NCBI GenBank assembly: GCA_930987725.1
Contig: CAKNKY010000012.1
Location: 1-54,509 of the forward strand
Direction: 5' to 3'
Length of the DNA stretch: 54,509 bases
Source: an uncultured Anaeromassilibacillus sp.
GTDB lineage: Bacteria > Bacillota > Clostridia > Oscillospirales > Acutalibacteraceae
Shown here piece by piece: positions 28,281 through 36,198 of the stretch. Under the pieces are notes generated by a model. It saw only the letters and a program-made list of their open reading frames with translations. It was not told the DNA's origin and did no database searches. Each line of letters begins with the position of its first letter. Positions within the stretch are counted from its first letter, which is position 1. The translations under genes were made by a program, and so were the position numbers.

Positions 28281-28291
28281 GCATATTTATG
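28259..28291 (-). promoter_or_regulatory. ARG-box-like site and dyad over the promoter
   Basis: Minus strand CATGAATATTTATGCG fills the spacer between -35 and -10; it matches 12 of 14 positions of TGAATWWWWATTCA. CATAAATAT (28261-28269) and ATATTTATG (28283-28291) form a dyad across it. ArgR/AhrC binding is an inference; no argR is in the window. Confidence 0.4.
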
Positions 28292-28348
28292 AACATTTGT
28301 CCTTTTTGTCAATCCTGCTCCCTTTCCCACCCGATTTCTCCATGGAAA

Positions 28349-29215
28349 CTATCCACTCTGCAGGATCCGAGCCATATCCTCGGGCAGAGGGGAACGGAAA
28401 AAGAGCACATCTTTTTTCACCGGGTGCAGGAAATGCACGGAGGCACAGTGAAGCGCCTGACGATCTATCCGACCGCACGGACCTCCATAGAGATCATCCC
28501 CCAAAAGCGGATGGCCACAGGCAGCCATGTGCACGCGGATCTGATGCGTGCGGCCTGTTTCCAGGCGAAAGGAGAGAAGCGACATATCCGGCGCTGCGCG
28601 CAGGCTCTTCCATCGTGTCACGGCACGCTGTCCATCCGGCCTGACGCAGCGCTGGATGCTGTGGCCCGGCAAAAGACCGATGCATCCCTTTTCCATCCCC
28701 TCCCCGCTCAGATAGCCGCTGCACAGAGCGATGTACTCCTTTCCGACTCTTCCTGCCAGGCAGGATGCCGCAAAGGAATTCTTTCCCAGCACAACCAGTC
28801 CGGTGGTATCCCGATCCAAACGGTAAACGGGATGAAACTCCAGCGCCTCCCCGCGCGCGAGGAGATGGCCCAGCACAGCATTTGCCAGGCTGCCCCGATC
28901 ATGGCCGGGGCACGGATAAACCGGCATGGCACTGGGCTTTTCCACGACAAGCAGGCTTTCATCTTCAAACACGACGGAAAGGGGGATCGCCTGCGGTTCC
29001 ACCGCACAGGGAGACGGTGCGATGGAAAAAGAGACGCAATCCCCGCTTTTCAGGACGGTGCGCGCCGTGGCCGGTTTCCCGTTGCACAGAAGGCCGCCTT
29101 CTATCCGCTTGGCCGCCGTGAGGAGACGGGCCGAGCAACCTGCCCAGCTGCGCAGAAAACCTTTGAGCGAGGCACCGCCATAGGACGGCGGCACGGTGAA
29201 GGACACTGTTTTCAT
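28349..29215 (-). CDS. RluA-family pseudouridine synthase
   Basis: A 288-residue RNA pseudouridine synthase of the RluA/RluD group, which isomerises uridines in 23S rRNA or tRNA. An N-terminal S4-like part (SARLLTAAKRIEGGLLCNG) precedes the catalytic domain, where YRLDRDTTGLVVLG near residue 131 holds the catalytic Asp, and GRTHQIRVHMAACGHPLLGD near 220 is the second family mark. The target base cannot be told from sequence. ATG 29215 has only a weak GGTGG site. It follows ilvE, with a terminator between. Confidence 0.93.
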   Translation of the reverse strand: MKTVSFTVPPSYGGASLKGFLRSWAGCSARLLTAAKRIEGGLLCNGKPATARTVLKSGDCVSFSIAPSPCAVEPQAIPLSVVFEDESLLVVEKPSAMPVYPCPGHDRGSLANAVLGHLLARGEALEFHPVYRLDRDTTGLVVLGKNSFAASCLAGRVGKEYIALCSGYLSGEGMEKGCIGLLPGHSIQRCVRPDGQRAVTRWKSLRAAPDMSLLSFRLETGRTHQIRVHMAACGHPLLGDDLYGGPCGRIDRQALHCASVHFLHPVKKDVLFFRSPLPEDMARILQSG

Positions 29216-29235
29216 GATATGCCACCCACAGAAAA

Positions 29236-29263
29236 CAGCCGGACGCTGTTCAGCGTCCGGCTG
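29236..29263 (-). terminator. ilvE terminator
   Basis: A perfect 13-bp stem (CAGCCGGACGCTG against 29251-29263) with a two-base loop, followed by TTTTC on the minus strand, just before the next gene. Confidence 0.8.
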
Positions 29264-29280
29264 AAAAGATTTCGGTTTTT

Positions 29281-30351
29281 TTACTTAACCTCGTAGGTCC
29301 AGCCGAGTTCATCCGGGATTTTGCCCCACTGGATGCCCGTCAGCGTATCATACAGCTTCTGGGAGATCGGGCCGATATCGCCATTGTTGATTTCCATCAC
29401 GTCATCGCCCCACTTGAGATGGCCAATCGGGGAAATGACGGCGGCAGTGCCGCTGCCGAAAGCCTCTTTCAGGTGGCCGGTGCGGGCAGCTTCCGCGATC
29501 TCCTCGATGGAAATGCGGCGCTCCGTCACCTTCACGCCCCAATGCCTGAGGATCTCAATGCAGGACATACGCGTGATGCCGGAGAGAATGGAACCCTGCA
29601 GCGCAGGTGTGACAACCTCATCGTCGATCACAAAGAAGACGTTCATCGTGCCGACTTCCTCGATGTACTTGCGCTCCACACCGTCGAGCCACAGCACCTG
29701 TGTGTAATTCTGCTTCTCAGCCTCATCCTGCGCCTTCAGGGAAGCCGCATAATTGCCGGCCGTCTTGGTGTAACCCATGCCGCCGCGCACCGCGCGGACA
29801 TAATTCTTTTCCACGTAGATCTTCACCGGGTTCAGGCCTTCGGGATAATAGGCGCCAACCGGGCAGCAGATCACCAGGAACAGCAGATGAGAAGCCGGAT
29901 GCACACCGATGTGCGGATCCAGGCCGATGATGAACGGGCGGATATAAAGAGACGTCCCTTCGCCGCTCGGAATCCAGTCGCGCTCAATGGAGACAAGCTT
30001 CGCAATGGCTTCCTTGGCAAACTCCTCGTCGATGGCGGGGATGCAGAGACGATCGTTGGAAACATTCAGACGTGCCATGTTCTTTTCCGGGCGGAAGAGC
30101 AGGATGCGGCCGTCCACAGCGCGGTAAGCCTTCATGCCCTCAAAGACAGACTGACCGTAATGCAAGCACATGGCAGAGGGCTCCATCTCAATAGGGCCAT
30201 ACGGAACAATACGGGGATCATGCCAGCCCTGTCCGGCGTCATAGTCCATCAGGAACATATGATCGGTGAAAATGGTACCGAACGGCAGCGGGTCGCCAGG
30301 TGCCGGTTTCTTCTTCGGATTCTTTGTCAATTCCACTTTGATTTCCTGCAT
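29281..30351 (-). CDS. ilvE: Branched-chain amino acid aminotransferase
   Basis: A 356-residue class IV PLP aminotransferase that interconverts Leu, Ile and Val with their 2-oxo acids. The PLP lysine is in GMGYTKTAGNYAAS near residue 195, and the phosphate-binding stretches GTMNVFFVID and FGSGTAAVISPIG are clear. Length and N-terminal form (KPAPGDPLPFGTIFTDHMF) match the longer, BCAT2-like class rather than the 300-residue E. coli class. ATG 30351 follows AAAGAGGG. It has its own promoter and no other branched-chain genes nearby. The leader (about 115 bases) has no T-box. Confidence 0.96.
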   Translation of the reverse strand: MQEIKVELTKNPKKKPAPGDPLPFGTIFTDHMFLMDYDAGQGWHDPRIVPYGPIEMEPSAMCLHYGQSVFEGMKAYRAVDGRILLFRPEKNMARLNVSNDRLCIPAIDEEFAKEAIAKLVSIERDWIPSGEGTSLYIRPFIIGLDPHIGVHPASHLLFLVICCPVGAYYPEGLNPVKIYVEKNYVRAVRGGMGYTKTAGNYAASLKAQDEAEKQNYTQVLWLDGVERKYIEEVGTMNVFFVIDDEVVTPALQGSILSGITRMSCIEILRHWGVKVTERRISIEEIAEAARTGHLKEAFGSGTAAVISPIGHLKWGDDVMEINNGDIGPISQKLYDTLTGIQWGKIPDELGWTYEVK

Positions 30352-30472
30352 AATGGGATGCCCTCTTTCCTTTATTCCCCAGGGCGATTGCGCCCCGATT
30401 TGTTCTTCACGCGTGAAAGCGCGCCGGCGCTTACTGCGCCCAGACTTTGCGCTTTTCCGTGTTACTGCGATT

Positions 30473-30501
30473 ATTATAGCATTCTTTTTCCGCCAATGCA
30501 A
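30473..30501 (-). promoter_or_regulatory. ilvE promoter
   Basis: Minus strand TTGCAT, a 17-base spacer and TATAAT. Confidence 0.75.
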
Positions 30502-30625
30502 GGAAGAAATGCATAGCTTCTCATGAAATCCTGCAAAATCTTTTGTTTTTCACGCCGAAATCCGGCCCGTTTGGCAGGAATCCCACGGCAGCACATCAAG
30601 GGGACACATATGCGCGAAACAGGGC

Positions 30626-31966
30626 TCAATGGTTACGCAGGCCTTTCGGGTAATGATTCTTCAAACGCCCGCCGCTCAGTTTGCCGAAACCGAGCACAAC
30701 ACCGGACACGGAAACGCCGCAATACCCCCGCCCTTCCTGCGGCCCTTCGATCTCCTCGCCGCGCAGGAATGCGGCCAGACGCATGTCATCCGGGGCAAAG
30801 TCAAGGCAAAGGTTGAGATCCTGCGGATGCGCCGCAAGGAACAGGCCATGGCAGGGTTCCCACCTCTTCCCCTTCCGCTCACACAGCGGGATACCGGCGC
30901 GAAGGACGCCTTTTCCCCGCAGGGAAGGCGGGTCGGATGGCAGCAGGAGGAGCTTTTCCCCGGCGGCCGCAACAGGCCGGTTCGGGAACGGGACGCAGCA
31001 CACGGAACGCCAGACCTTCTCCGCCTCCGCAAGAAGCTGGCGCGGCGCCTGCCCCGGCGGCGAGGCGGGCATGGGAAGCGACCGGCCCGCTTTTTTCAGG
31101 AGAGCGACAAAATGGCCTTCTCCCCCGTCCATCGGAAAAATCCGCCTGGCTTTTTCCATGCCGAAGAATCCCGGCCTCCCGCCGGGAAGCCCTGTATCGC
31201 ACAGGGAAAAATCAGGATGACGGCTGAGAAAAGCCGAAACCGTTTGTTCGTTCTCCTCCGGGGAAAACGTGCAGGTGGAGTAGGCCAGAAAGCCGCCGGG
31301 GCGAAGCGCTTCGGCGGCGCTGTCCAAAATAGCAGCCTGCCGCACGGCACAGGAGCGCACATGCTCCTCACTCCACTCACGGATGGCCTGCGGATCGCGC
31401 CGGAACATACCTTCGCCGGAACAGGGCGCATCTACCAGCACTTTGTCAAAATAGCCGGCAAGCTGCGGGCAGAGGGCATCCGGCCGGCTGGAGGACACGA
31501 CAGCATTTCGCACTCCCATGCGCTCCAGATTGGACAGCAGCACGACAGCGCGGTTTTTCACAATTTCATTGCTCCACAGCAATCCTTCCCCATTGAGACA
31601 CGCTGCGATCTGCGAAGACTTCCCACCGGGCGCGGCACAGAGATCGAGCACACGGTCGCCCGGCTGCGGATTCAGCGCTGTCACGGCAGAGGAAGCACTG
31701 GGTTCCTGGGAATAAAAGGCACCGGCATGATGCAGGGGAAGCGCCCCCACCTTTGGCGCCTCCGGCGGATAGTAATAGGAACAAGGCGAAAAGGGCGCGC
31801 GCTGCAGCGCGAACGGGAAAGAGGCAGCCAGCGTTTCCGCCGTGCACTTAAGCGTATTGAGACGAATGCCACGCAGCGGCTGTTCCTCCATGGCGGCCAG
31901 ATATGACTTATATTCCTCCCCTAGGAGCGTGCGCATTCTGGCGAGAAACGCTTCCGGCAAATTCAT
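30626..31966 (-). CDS. RsmF/NOL1-NOP2-Sun family rRNA (cytosine-5) methyltransferase
   Basis: A 446-residue SAM-dependent m5C RNA methyltransferase. The core has the SAM loop LDLCAAPGGKSSQIA near residue 110, VDAPCSGEGMFRRDP near 175 and the catalytic cysteine in YSTCTFSPEENE near 230. A C-terminal RsmF-type extension (GGEGHFVALLKKAG, then a PUA-like region ending NHYPKGLRNH) suggests the RsmF/YebU branch rather than RsmB, which would carry a NusB-like N-terminal domain. ATG 31966 follows AAGGAG. It is divergent from the small Asn-rich peptide gene. Confidence 0.93.
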   Translation of the reverse strand: MNLPEAFLARMRTLLGEEYKSYLAAMEEQPLRGIRLNTLKCTAETLAASFPFALQRAPFSPCSYYYPPEAPKVGALPLHHAGAFYSQEPSASSAVTALNPQPGDRVLDLCAAPGGKSSQIAACLNGEGLLWSNEIVKNRAVVLLSNLERMGVRNAVVSSSRPDALCPQLAGYFDKVLVDAPCSGEGMFRRDPQAIREWSEEHVRSCAVRQAAILDSAAEALRPGGFLAYSTCTFSPEENEQTVSAFLSRHPDFSLCDTGLPGGRPGFFGMEKARRIFPMDGGEGHFVALLKKAGRSLPMPASPPGQAPRQLLAEAEKVWRSVCCVPFPNRPVAAAGEKLLLLPSDPPSLRGKGVLRAGIPLCERKGKRWEPCHGLFLAAHPQDLNLCLDFAPDDMRLAAFLRGEEIEGPQEGRGYCGVSVSGVVLGFGKLSGGRLKNHYPKGLRNH

Positions 31967-31997
31967 TGGGATTCTCCTTTCAGACAAAATGCGGCGC

Positions 31998-32025
31998 TGG
32001 AAAATTTTTCGGTATGCTGTATATT
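31998..32025 (+). promoter_or_regulatory. Possible promoter of the small Asn-rich peptide gene
   Basis: TGGAAA, a 16-base spacer and TATATT. A moderate match; the predicted start lies about 25 bases before the leader hairpin. Confidence 0.35.
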
Positions 32026-32053
32026 GGCGCACTCCTCCGCCCATACTAGGGAT

Positions 32054-32073
32054 GTGCCCCGAATACGGGGCAC
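32054..32073 (+). other. Stable hairpin in the leader of the small peptide gene
   Basis: GTGCCCCG-AATA-CGGGGCAC, a perfect 8-bp GC-rich stem with a tetraloop. It lies before the Shine-Dalgarno site, where such hairpins often protect an mRNA from 5' decay. Confidence 0.55.
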
Positions 32074-32101
32074 AGAGACTCAGGCAAAGGAGACGCAGCA
32101 C

Positions 32102-32251
32102 ATGGAAAACAAAACGATGAACAAGATGGGTTCCAACAATCAAACGACTTCCGCCACCAATCAGGACATGAAGAGCAAGAAGAGCTCCAACAAGTCCGGA
32201 AGCTGCGGCGCCGCAACGAACGCCAAGAACGGCGGCACCAACTGCAACTGA
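32102..32251 (+). CDS. Small Asn/Ser/Lys-rich peptide of unknown function (49 residues)
   Basis: A real-looking small gene: AAAGGAG nine bases before ATG 32102, a stable leader hairpin, and a strong terminator 18 bases after the stop. The product is low-complexity and hydrophilic (10 Asn, 7 Ser, 7 Lys, 6 Thr of 49), with no membrane segment or signal peptide. Two cysteines lie near the end, in SGSCGAATN (35) and GGTNCN (48). I do not recognise the family. Similar short Asn/Lys-rich ORFs are annotated as hypothetical proteins in Clostridia; a spore, coat or disordered protein, or a peptide precursor, are all possible. The gene is divergent from the RsmF-type gene. Confidence 0.7.
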   Translation: MENKTMNKMGSNNQTTSATNQDMKSKKSSNKSGSCGAATNAKNGGTNCN

Positions 32252-32269
32252 ACCGCCGCACGCGTGTGC

Positions 32270-32313
32270 AAAAACCGGGGGAAGAGCCAGGCTGGCTTTT
32301 CCCCCGGTTTTTT
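32270..32313 (+). terminator. Terminator of the small peptide gene
   Basis: AAAAACCGGGGGAA-G-AGCCA pairs with TGGCT-T-TTCCCCCGGTTTTT around a three-base loop, with a T-tract on the plus strand. It can also serve yitT on the minus strand. Confidence 0.85.
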
Positions 32314-32324
32314 GCAGTTTCCGC

Positions 32325-33281
32325 TCACTGCTTTCCGGTTTTGCGGGCCCGCCGCTTTTCCTTCAGAGAGGCAGCCAGTTCCCGGATGGTTTTGTCCTCC
32401 GGCTTTACGGGACGGAAGCCTTCTCCCGTAATGGAATTCGCGTCGCCCACAATGAGAAAGGCGTTTTCATCCTCCTCATGGATGAGATCCATCACACTGT
32501 GCGCCTCATCACGCCGGACGGCACAGAGAAGCACGTCTAACGGACGGCCGCTGTACGCCCCCTGCGCTTTCAGCTTCGTCACACCGCGATCCAGCTCATT
32601 GAGGATGCGGGCGGCAATTTCATCGCTCTTTTCCGAAATCACATAAAGCATCTTGCCGGTCCCCGCATCCGCACCGTAGAGAATGGCGTCGATGATGTGG
32701 GTGGAGACAAAGATGGAAATGGCGGCATGAAGCGCACTCTCCAGGCTTTGATAGGCAATGGCGGAGATAGCCACAATCACAAAGTCCACCGCAAACATCA
32801 GCCGCCCCATGGAGAGATAGCGAAAATGCCGTCCAAGCAGCCGTGCTATCAGATCGGTGCCACCTGTGGTGGCGCCGCGCAGGAAAATCAGCGAAAGCCC
32901 CAGCCCCTCCAGCGCACCCGCACAGACTGCCGCCAGAAGCGGCTCGTTTGTATAGGGGGGCAGCACATTCGGCACCAGCAGGCCCATCAGATCGATCGCG
33001 GCCGAGGAAAGCACGGTGGCCACGATCGTCTTGCCCACAAGGCGGTAGCCGATCTCAAATCCAGCCCAGAGAAACAGCGGGAGATTCATCAGCAGGGCCG
33101 CCATACCGATGGGAAAACCAGTGAGGTAATGGATCACGGTGGAAAGGCCCGTTAAGCCGCCGGGTGCAAAGTGGTTCGGAGACGAGAACAATTTCACAGA
33201 GCAGGCAAAGATCACGCTGCCTGCCGTGAAAAAGCAGAGGTCCCCCAATAGGAGAAGCGGTGTTTTGCGATGCAGTTTCAT
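32325..33281 (-). CDS. YitT family membrane protein (DUF161-DUF2179)
   Basis: A 318-residue membrane protein. Five or six helices fill residues 10-205, with the repeated family motif GGLTGLSTVIHYLTGFP near 41 and GATTGGTDLIARLL near 140. The C-terminal DUF2179 domain (about 215-290, MLYVISEKSDEIAARIL and GEGFRP) is cytoplasmic and alpha/beta. Transport of an unknown solute is often supposed, but no substrate is known. The Lys/Arg-rich tail is hydrophilic. ATG 33281 follows AAGGAGG. It is the last gene of obg-mrnC-yitT. Confidence 0.92.
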   Translation of the reverse strand: MKLHRKTPLLLLGDLCFFTAGSVIFACSVKLFSSPNHFAPGGLTGLSTVIHYLTGFPIGMAALLMNLPLFLWAGFEIGYRLVGKTIVATVLSSAAIDLMGLLVPNVLPPYTNEPLLAAVCAGALEGLGLSLIFLRGATTGGTDLIARLLGRHFRYLSMGRLMFAVDFVIVAISAIAYQSLESALHAAISIFVSTHIIDAILYGADAGTGKMLYVISEKSDEIAARILNELDRGVTKLKAQGAYSGRPLDVLLCAVRRDEAHSVMDLIHEEDENAFLIVGDANSITGEGFRPVKPEDKTIRELAASLKEKRRARKTGKQ

Positions 33282-33323
33282 CGTTGATCCTCCTTGCCGT
33301 TTTGTGATGGAACAGGAACGATC

Positions 33324-33740
33324 TCAGCCGTCTGCGGCATCCTTCCCTTCCGCAAACAGCAGGGCAAACAAGGCCTGCAGGCGGCTGAGATCCCCTTTGA
33401 GATAAAGGTACCCCACAAGTGCTTCGAGAGCGGTTGCGGCATGGTAATCCGCCGGCTCCGCGTTCTTCGGCACATGGTTGACATGCGCGTTCCGGCCACG
33501 GCGGTAAATATCCTGTTCTTCTGGCGTGAACGAATCAAAGAGCCTCTGCCCTGCCGCAGACTGGGCTTGGCAGCACACCTGTTCCACCGCGCGCCGGTGC
33601 AGCGTCTTCACGGGGCAATTCCCGGCGCAAACCAGTTTTTCCCGCACAAAAAGCTCAAACACGGCATCCCCCACAAAGGCAAGGGAAAGCGGGTTCATCT
33701 GCTTCGGATCGCAGGGCAGTTGCTGTAATAAGCGTTCCAT
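33324..33740 (-). CDS. mrnC: Mini-ribonuclease III
   Basis: A 138-residue RNase III-like enzyme without the dsRNA-binding domain; in Bacillus it matures 23S rRNA ends. The catalytic acid residues are in LAFVGDAVFELFVRE near residue 20 and TALEALVGYLYL near 103. Length matches the family. ATG 33740 follows AAAGGAG. It usually sits next to cysS; here it lies 13 bases after obg instead, in a ribosome-assembly context that also suits it. Confidence 0.95.
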   Translation of the reverse strand: MERLLQQLPCDPKQMNPLSLAFVGDAVFELFVREKLVCAGNCPVKTLHRRAVEQVCCQAQSAAGQRLFDSFTPEEQDIYRRGRNAHVNHVPKNAEPADYHAATALEALVGYLYLKGDLSRLQALFALLFAEGKDAADG

Positions 33741-33753
33741 TCCGGTTGCTCCT

Positions 33754-35025
33754 TTATTCCATAAAATCGAATTCCAGGTCATACATGCGCACAGTGTCTC
33801 CCTCCTGCACACCGGCGGCGCGGAGCGCGTCAATCACACCGGAGGAAATCAACACGCGCTGGAAATACTGCAAAGATTCATAATCATCAAAGTTGACGGA
33901 CTGAATAAACTGAGGCAGCCAGTCTCCCTCCACGATATACACACCGTCTGTTTCCGTGACATGAACCTCGTGACTCGCGCCATCTTCCGGCTTGAGCAGA
34001 GGCAGCGGCTCCGGCTCATAGCGAAGGATAGGAGGCAGCTTCGAGAGCAGCTCTGAAACACGGTTCAAAAGCGGCTCCACACCATAGGAAATAGCAGCCA
34101 TAAGCGGGAAAAACTCATAGCCCTGTTCCTCGACAAAACGGCGGAAGGACTCCACCGTCTCCTCGTCTGTAAGGTCACACTTGTTGCCAGCCACAAGCAT
34201 GGGGCGGGCGGCAAGATCTGCGTCAAATTTGGCAAGTTCTTCGTTGATGATGCGGAAATCCTCGCGCGGATCACGGCCTTCGCTGCCGGAAACGTCCACG
34301 ATGTGCACCAACAGGCGGCAACGCTCCACATGGCGCAGAAACTGGTGTCCCAGGCCGGCACCGCCGCTTGCCCCTTCGATCAGGCCGGGGATATCGGCCA
34401 TCACAAAAGAACGGCCCTCGCCCAGCCGGACAACGCCGAGCACAGGCGTGAGCGTGGTGAAATGATAGTTGGCAATCTGAGGTTTTGCCTCGCTGACAAC
34501 GGAGACGAGCGTGGACTTGCCCACATTCGGGAAACCCACCAGGCCAACGTCTGCCAGCAGCTTCAGTTCCATGGAGAGCTCAAGCTCCTCCCCCTTCGTG
34601 CCGGGCTTTGCAAAGTTCGGCACCTGGCGCGTCGGTGTGGCAAAATGGCTGTTGCCCCAGCCGCCGCGGCCGCCGTGGGCAATCACCTGGGGCTCGTCTC
34701 CGGAAAGATCCGCCACCAGGCGGCCCGTTTCCGCATCGCGCAGAAGCGTGCCGCGGGGCACGGAGATCACGAGGTCTTCGCCCTTTTTGCCGCTGCACCG
34801 TTTGCCGCGCCCGTCTCCCCCGCGCCCGGCCGCATATTTGCGCTTGTAGCGGAAATCGGCCAGAGTGGAAAGATTATCGTCCACCTGGAAGATGATGTCG
34901 CCGCCGCGGCCGCCGTCTCCGCCGTCCGGTCCGCCGGCAGCCACATATTTTTCACGGCGGAAGGAGACGGCCCCGTTTCCGCCGTCACCCGCCTTAATTT
35001 TAATTTTCGCACTGTCGATGAACAT
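33754..35025 (-). CDS. obg: GTPase Obg
   Basis: A 423-residue GTPase required for large-subunit assembly and linked to stringent response and sporulation control. The N-terminal glycine-rich Obg fold (residues 1-158, GGPDGGDGGRGG) is complete, then the G domain: G1 GFPNVGKST near 165, G3 DIPGLIEGA, G4 NKCD. A C-terminal OCT domain ends the protein near residue 423 (VRMYDLEFDFME). ATG 35025 follows AAAGGATG. It lies after rplU-prp-rpmA, as in most Firmicutes, but with a terminator between. Confidence 0.98.
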   Translation of the reverse strand: MFIDSAKIKIKAGDGGNGAVSFRREKYVAAGGPDGGDGGRGGDIIFQVDDNLSTLADFRYKRKYAAGRGGDGRGKRCSGKKGEDLVISVPRGTLLRDAETGRLVADLSGDEPQVIAHGGRGGWGNSHFATPTRQVPNFAKPGTKGEELELSMELKLLADVGLVGFPNVGKSTLVSVVSEAKPQIANYHFTTLTPVLGVVRLGEGRSFVMADIPGLIEGASGGAGLGHQFLRHVERCRLLVHIVDVSGSEGRDPREDFRIINEELAKFDADLAARPMLVAGNKCDLTDEETVESFRRFVEEQGYEFFPLMAAISYGVEPLLNRVSELLSKLPPILRYEPEPLPLLKPEDGASHEVHVTETDGVYIVEGDWLPQFIQSVNFDDYESLQYFQRVLISSGVIDALRAAGVQEGDTVRMYDLEFDFME

Positions 35026-35073
35026 GATTTTTCATCCTTTCCGGCAGGACGCCGCGGGATTCGTCATGAAAAA

Positions 35074-35101
35074 GACCCGGGCAAACCCACGTGCCCGGGT
35101 C
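35074..35101. terminator. rpmA terminator
   Basis: GACCCGGGCA (35074-35083) pairs with TGCCCGGGTC (35092-35101) around an eight-base loop; T-tracts on both strands. No new promoter is obvious before obg, so read-through may supply it. Confidence 0.75.
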
Positions 35102-35120
35102 TCTTTTTTCGCATCCTGAA

Positions 35121-35402
35121 TTACTCTGCGCTGTAAACGCTGACCATCTTGCGGTCGCGGCCCAGACGCTCGAACTTGACCTTGCCGTCCACGAGGGCGA
35201 ACAGGGAATCGTCGGAACCTCTGCCCACATTTACACCGGGATGGATGTGCGTGCCGCGCTGCTTGACAAGGATGTTGCCGGCCAGAACGAACTGACCGTC
35301 GGCGCGCTTCACGCCAAGACGCTTGGACTCGGAATCGCGGCCGTTCTTGGTGGAGCCCATACCTTTTTTATGGGCGAACAACTGAATGTTAATCTTCAGC
35401 AT
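35121..35402 (-). CDS. rpmA: 50S ribosomal protein L27
   Basis: A 93-residue ribosomal protein near the peptidyl transferase centre. It starts [14 protein letters not shown]: the first nine residues are the Firmicute extension that Prp protease removes after the Phe, leaving the AHKKG end needed for peptide bond formation. The rest ([38 protein letters not shown]) is canonical. ATG 35402 follows GGAGGTG, four bases after prp. Confidence 0.98.
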   Translation of the reverse strand: MLKINIQLFAHKKGMGSTKNGRDSESKRLGVKRADGQFVLAGNILVKQRGTHIHPGVNVGRGSDDSLFALVDGKVKFERLGRDRKMVSVYSAE

Positions 35403-35406
35403 GATG

Positions 35407-35727
35407 TTACACCTCCAGATAACTCACTTCAATATTCTCGGGATATTGTTCCTCCAGCCCCTGCAGGTGGAGTTTGAAGCCTTCGAAGAGATCCCGGCAC
35501 CGCTTTGCATCGCGCAAAGCAACCGCCACGTTCATATATCCTTCGTCGGCTGTGATCCTTGCTTCTGCCCGGATCACGTCTGACACGGTGTTGGCAGTCA
35601 TATAAGCGGCGGAGGAAACGGCTGCACACAAGATGTCGCTGCCCTCTTCCGCCAGACCGGAATGGCCCGTGAGACGGAACCCGGTCAATTCACCGGAAGG
35701 CCCGGTAAAAAACACTGCCTGAATCAT
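35407..35727 (-). CDS. prp: Ribosomal-processing cysteine protease Prp
   Basis: A 106-residue cysteine protease that cuts the N-terminal extension from L27 (its neighbour). The catalytic His is in LTGHSG near residue 22 and the Cys in DILCAAVSS near 34, in the expected spacing. It lies between rplU and rpmA, its conserved position. The ribosome site (GAGAG) is weak and rplU ends 11 bases upstream, so translation is probably coupled. Confidence 0.96.
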   Translation of the reverse strand: MIQAVFFTGPSGELTGFRLTGHSGLAEEGSDILCAAVSSAAYMTANTVSDVIRAEARITADEGYMNVAVALRDAKRCRDLFEGFKLHLQGLEEQYPENIEVSYLEV

Positions 35728-35738
35728 CGCGCGTTCTC

Positions 35739-36047
35739 TCAGGCGTTGACGGCCTCGATCTGCACCTTCGTGTAGGGCTGACGATGACCCATCTTGCGCT
35801 GCTCGTTCTTCTTGGCCTTATAGGTAAACACGGTGATCTTCTTGCCCTTGCCGTTCTTGAGAACCTTGCCGGTCACGGAAGCGCCCTCCACATAAGGAGT
35901 GCCAATCTTCACGCCGTTCTCATCGCTCAGGGCAACCACCTTGAACTCCACGAAGGAGTCCTCCTCAGCCGCAAGCTTCTCGACGTAAATCACGTCGCCG
36001 TACTGAACCTTGTACTGCTTGCCGCCGGTTTCAATTACTGCAAACAT
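35739..36047 (-). CDS. rplU: 50S ribosomal protein L21
   Basis: A 102-residue ribosomal protein that binds 23S rRNA and contacts L20. The start [15 protein letters not shown] and the rRNA-binding end ([18 protein letters not shown]) are canonical. ATG 36047 follows AAAGGCAGG. It is first in rplU-prp-rpmA, behind a promoter and a leader that resembles the L21 regulatory leader. Confidence 0.98.
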   Translation of the reverse strand: MFAVIETGGKQYKVQYGDVIYVEKLAAEEDSFVEFKVVALSDENGVKIGTPYVEGASVTGKVLKNGKGKKITVFTYKAKKNEQRKMGHRQPYTKVQIEAVNA

Positions 36048-36127
36048 GTGGGATTCCTGCCTTTACTTTGAACTCGCTATCCCCGGGCGGAGAGGACTCT
36101 CACTTCAAAAGCCCGTGATAAGCGGCT
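36048..36127 (-). promoter_or_regulatory. Probable L21 ribosomal-protein leader
   Basis: The leader contains GTGAGAGTCCTCTCCGCC and GCGAGTTCAAAG, with outer pairing TTTGAA/TTCAAA and an upstream AAGCC/GGCTT hairpin. This recalls the L21 leader known from Firmicutes, thought to bind L21 for feedback control. Assignment is from memory of the motif. Confidence 0.5.
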
Positions 36128-36132
36128 TAAAC

Positions 36133-36161
36133 AGCATACCATAGTGCGTCAAGTTTGTCAA
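36133..36161 (-). promoter_or_regulatory. rplU operon promoter
   Basis: Minus strand TTGACA, a 17-base spacer and TATGCT. Confidence 0.8.
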
Positions 36162-36198
36162 GGGAAAAGCAGCGGTTTTCCACGATTTTTCCCCGTTT

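Noticed and set aside
30352-30466. T-box or leucine attenuator before ilvE
   Set aside because: The 115-base leader lacks the T-box sequence and an anti-terminator pair.
30523-30816. 97-codon plus-strand ORF after the ilvE promoter region
   Set aside because: It runs into the 3' end of the RsmF-type gene on the other strand without supporting signals.
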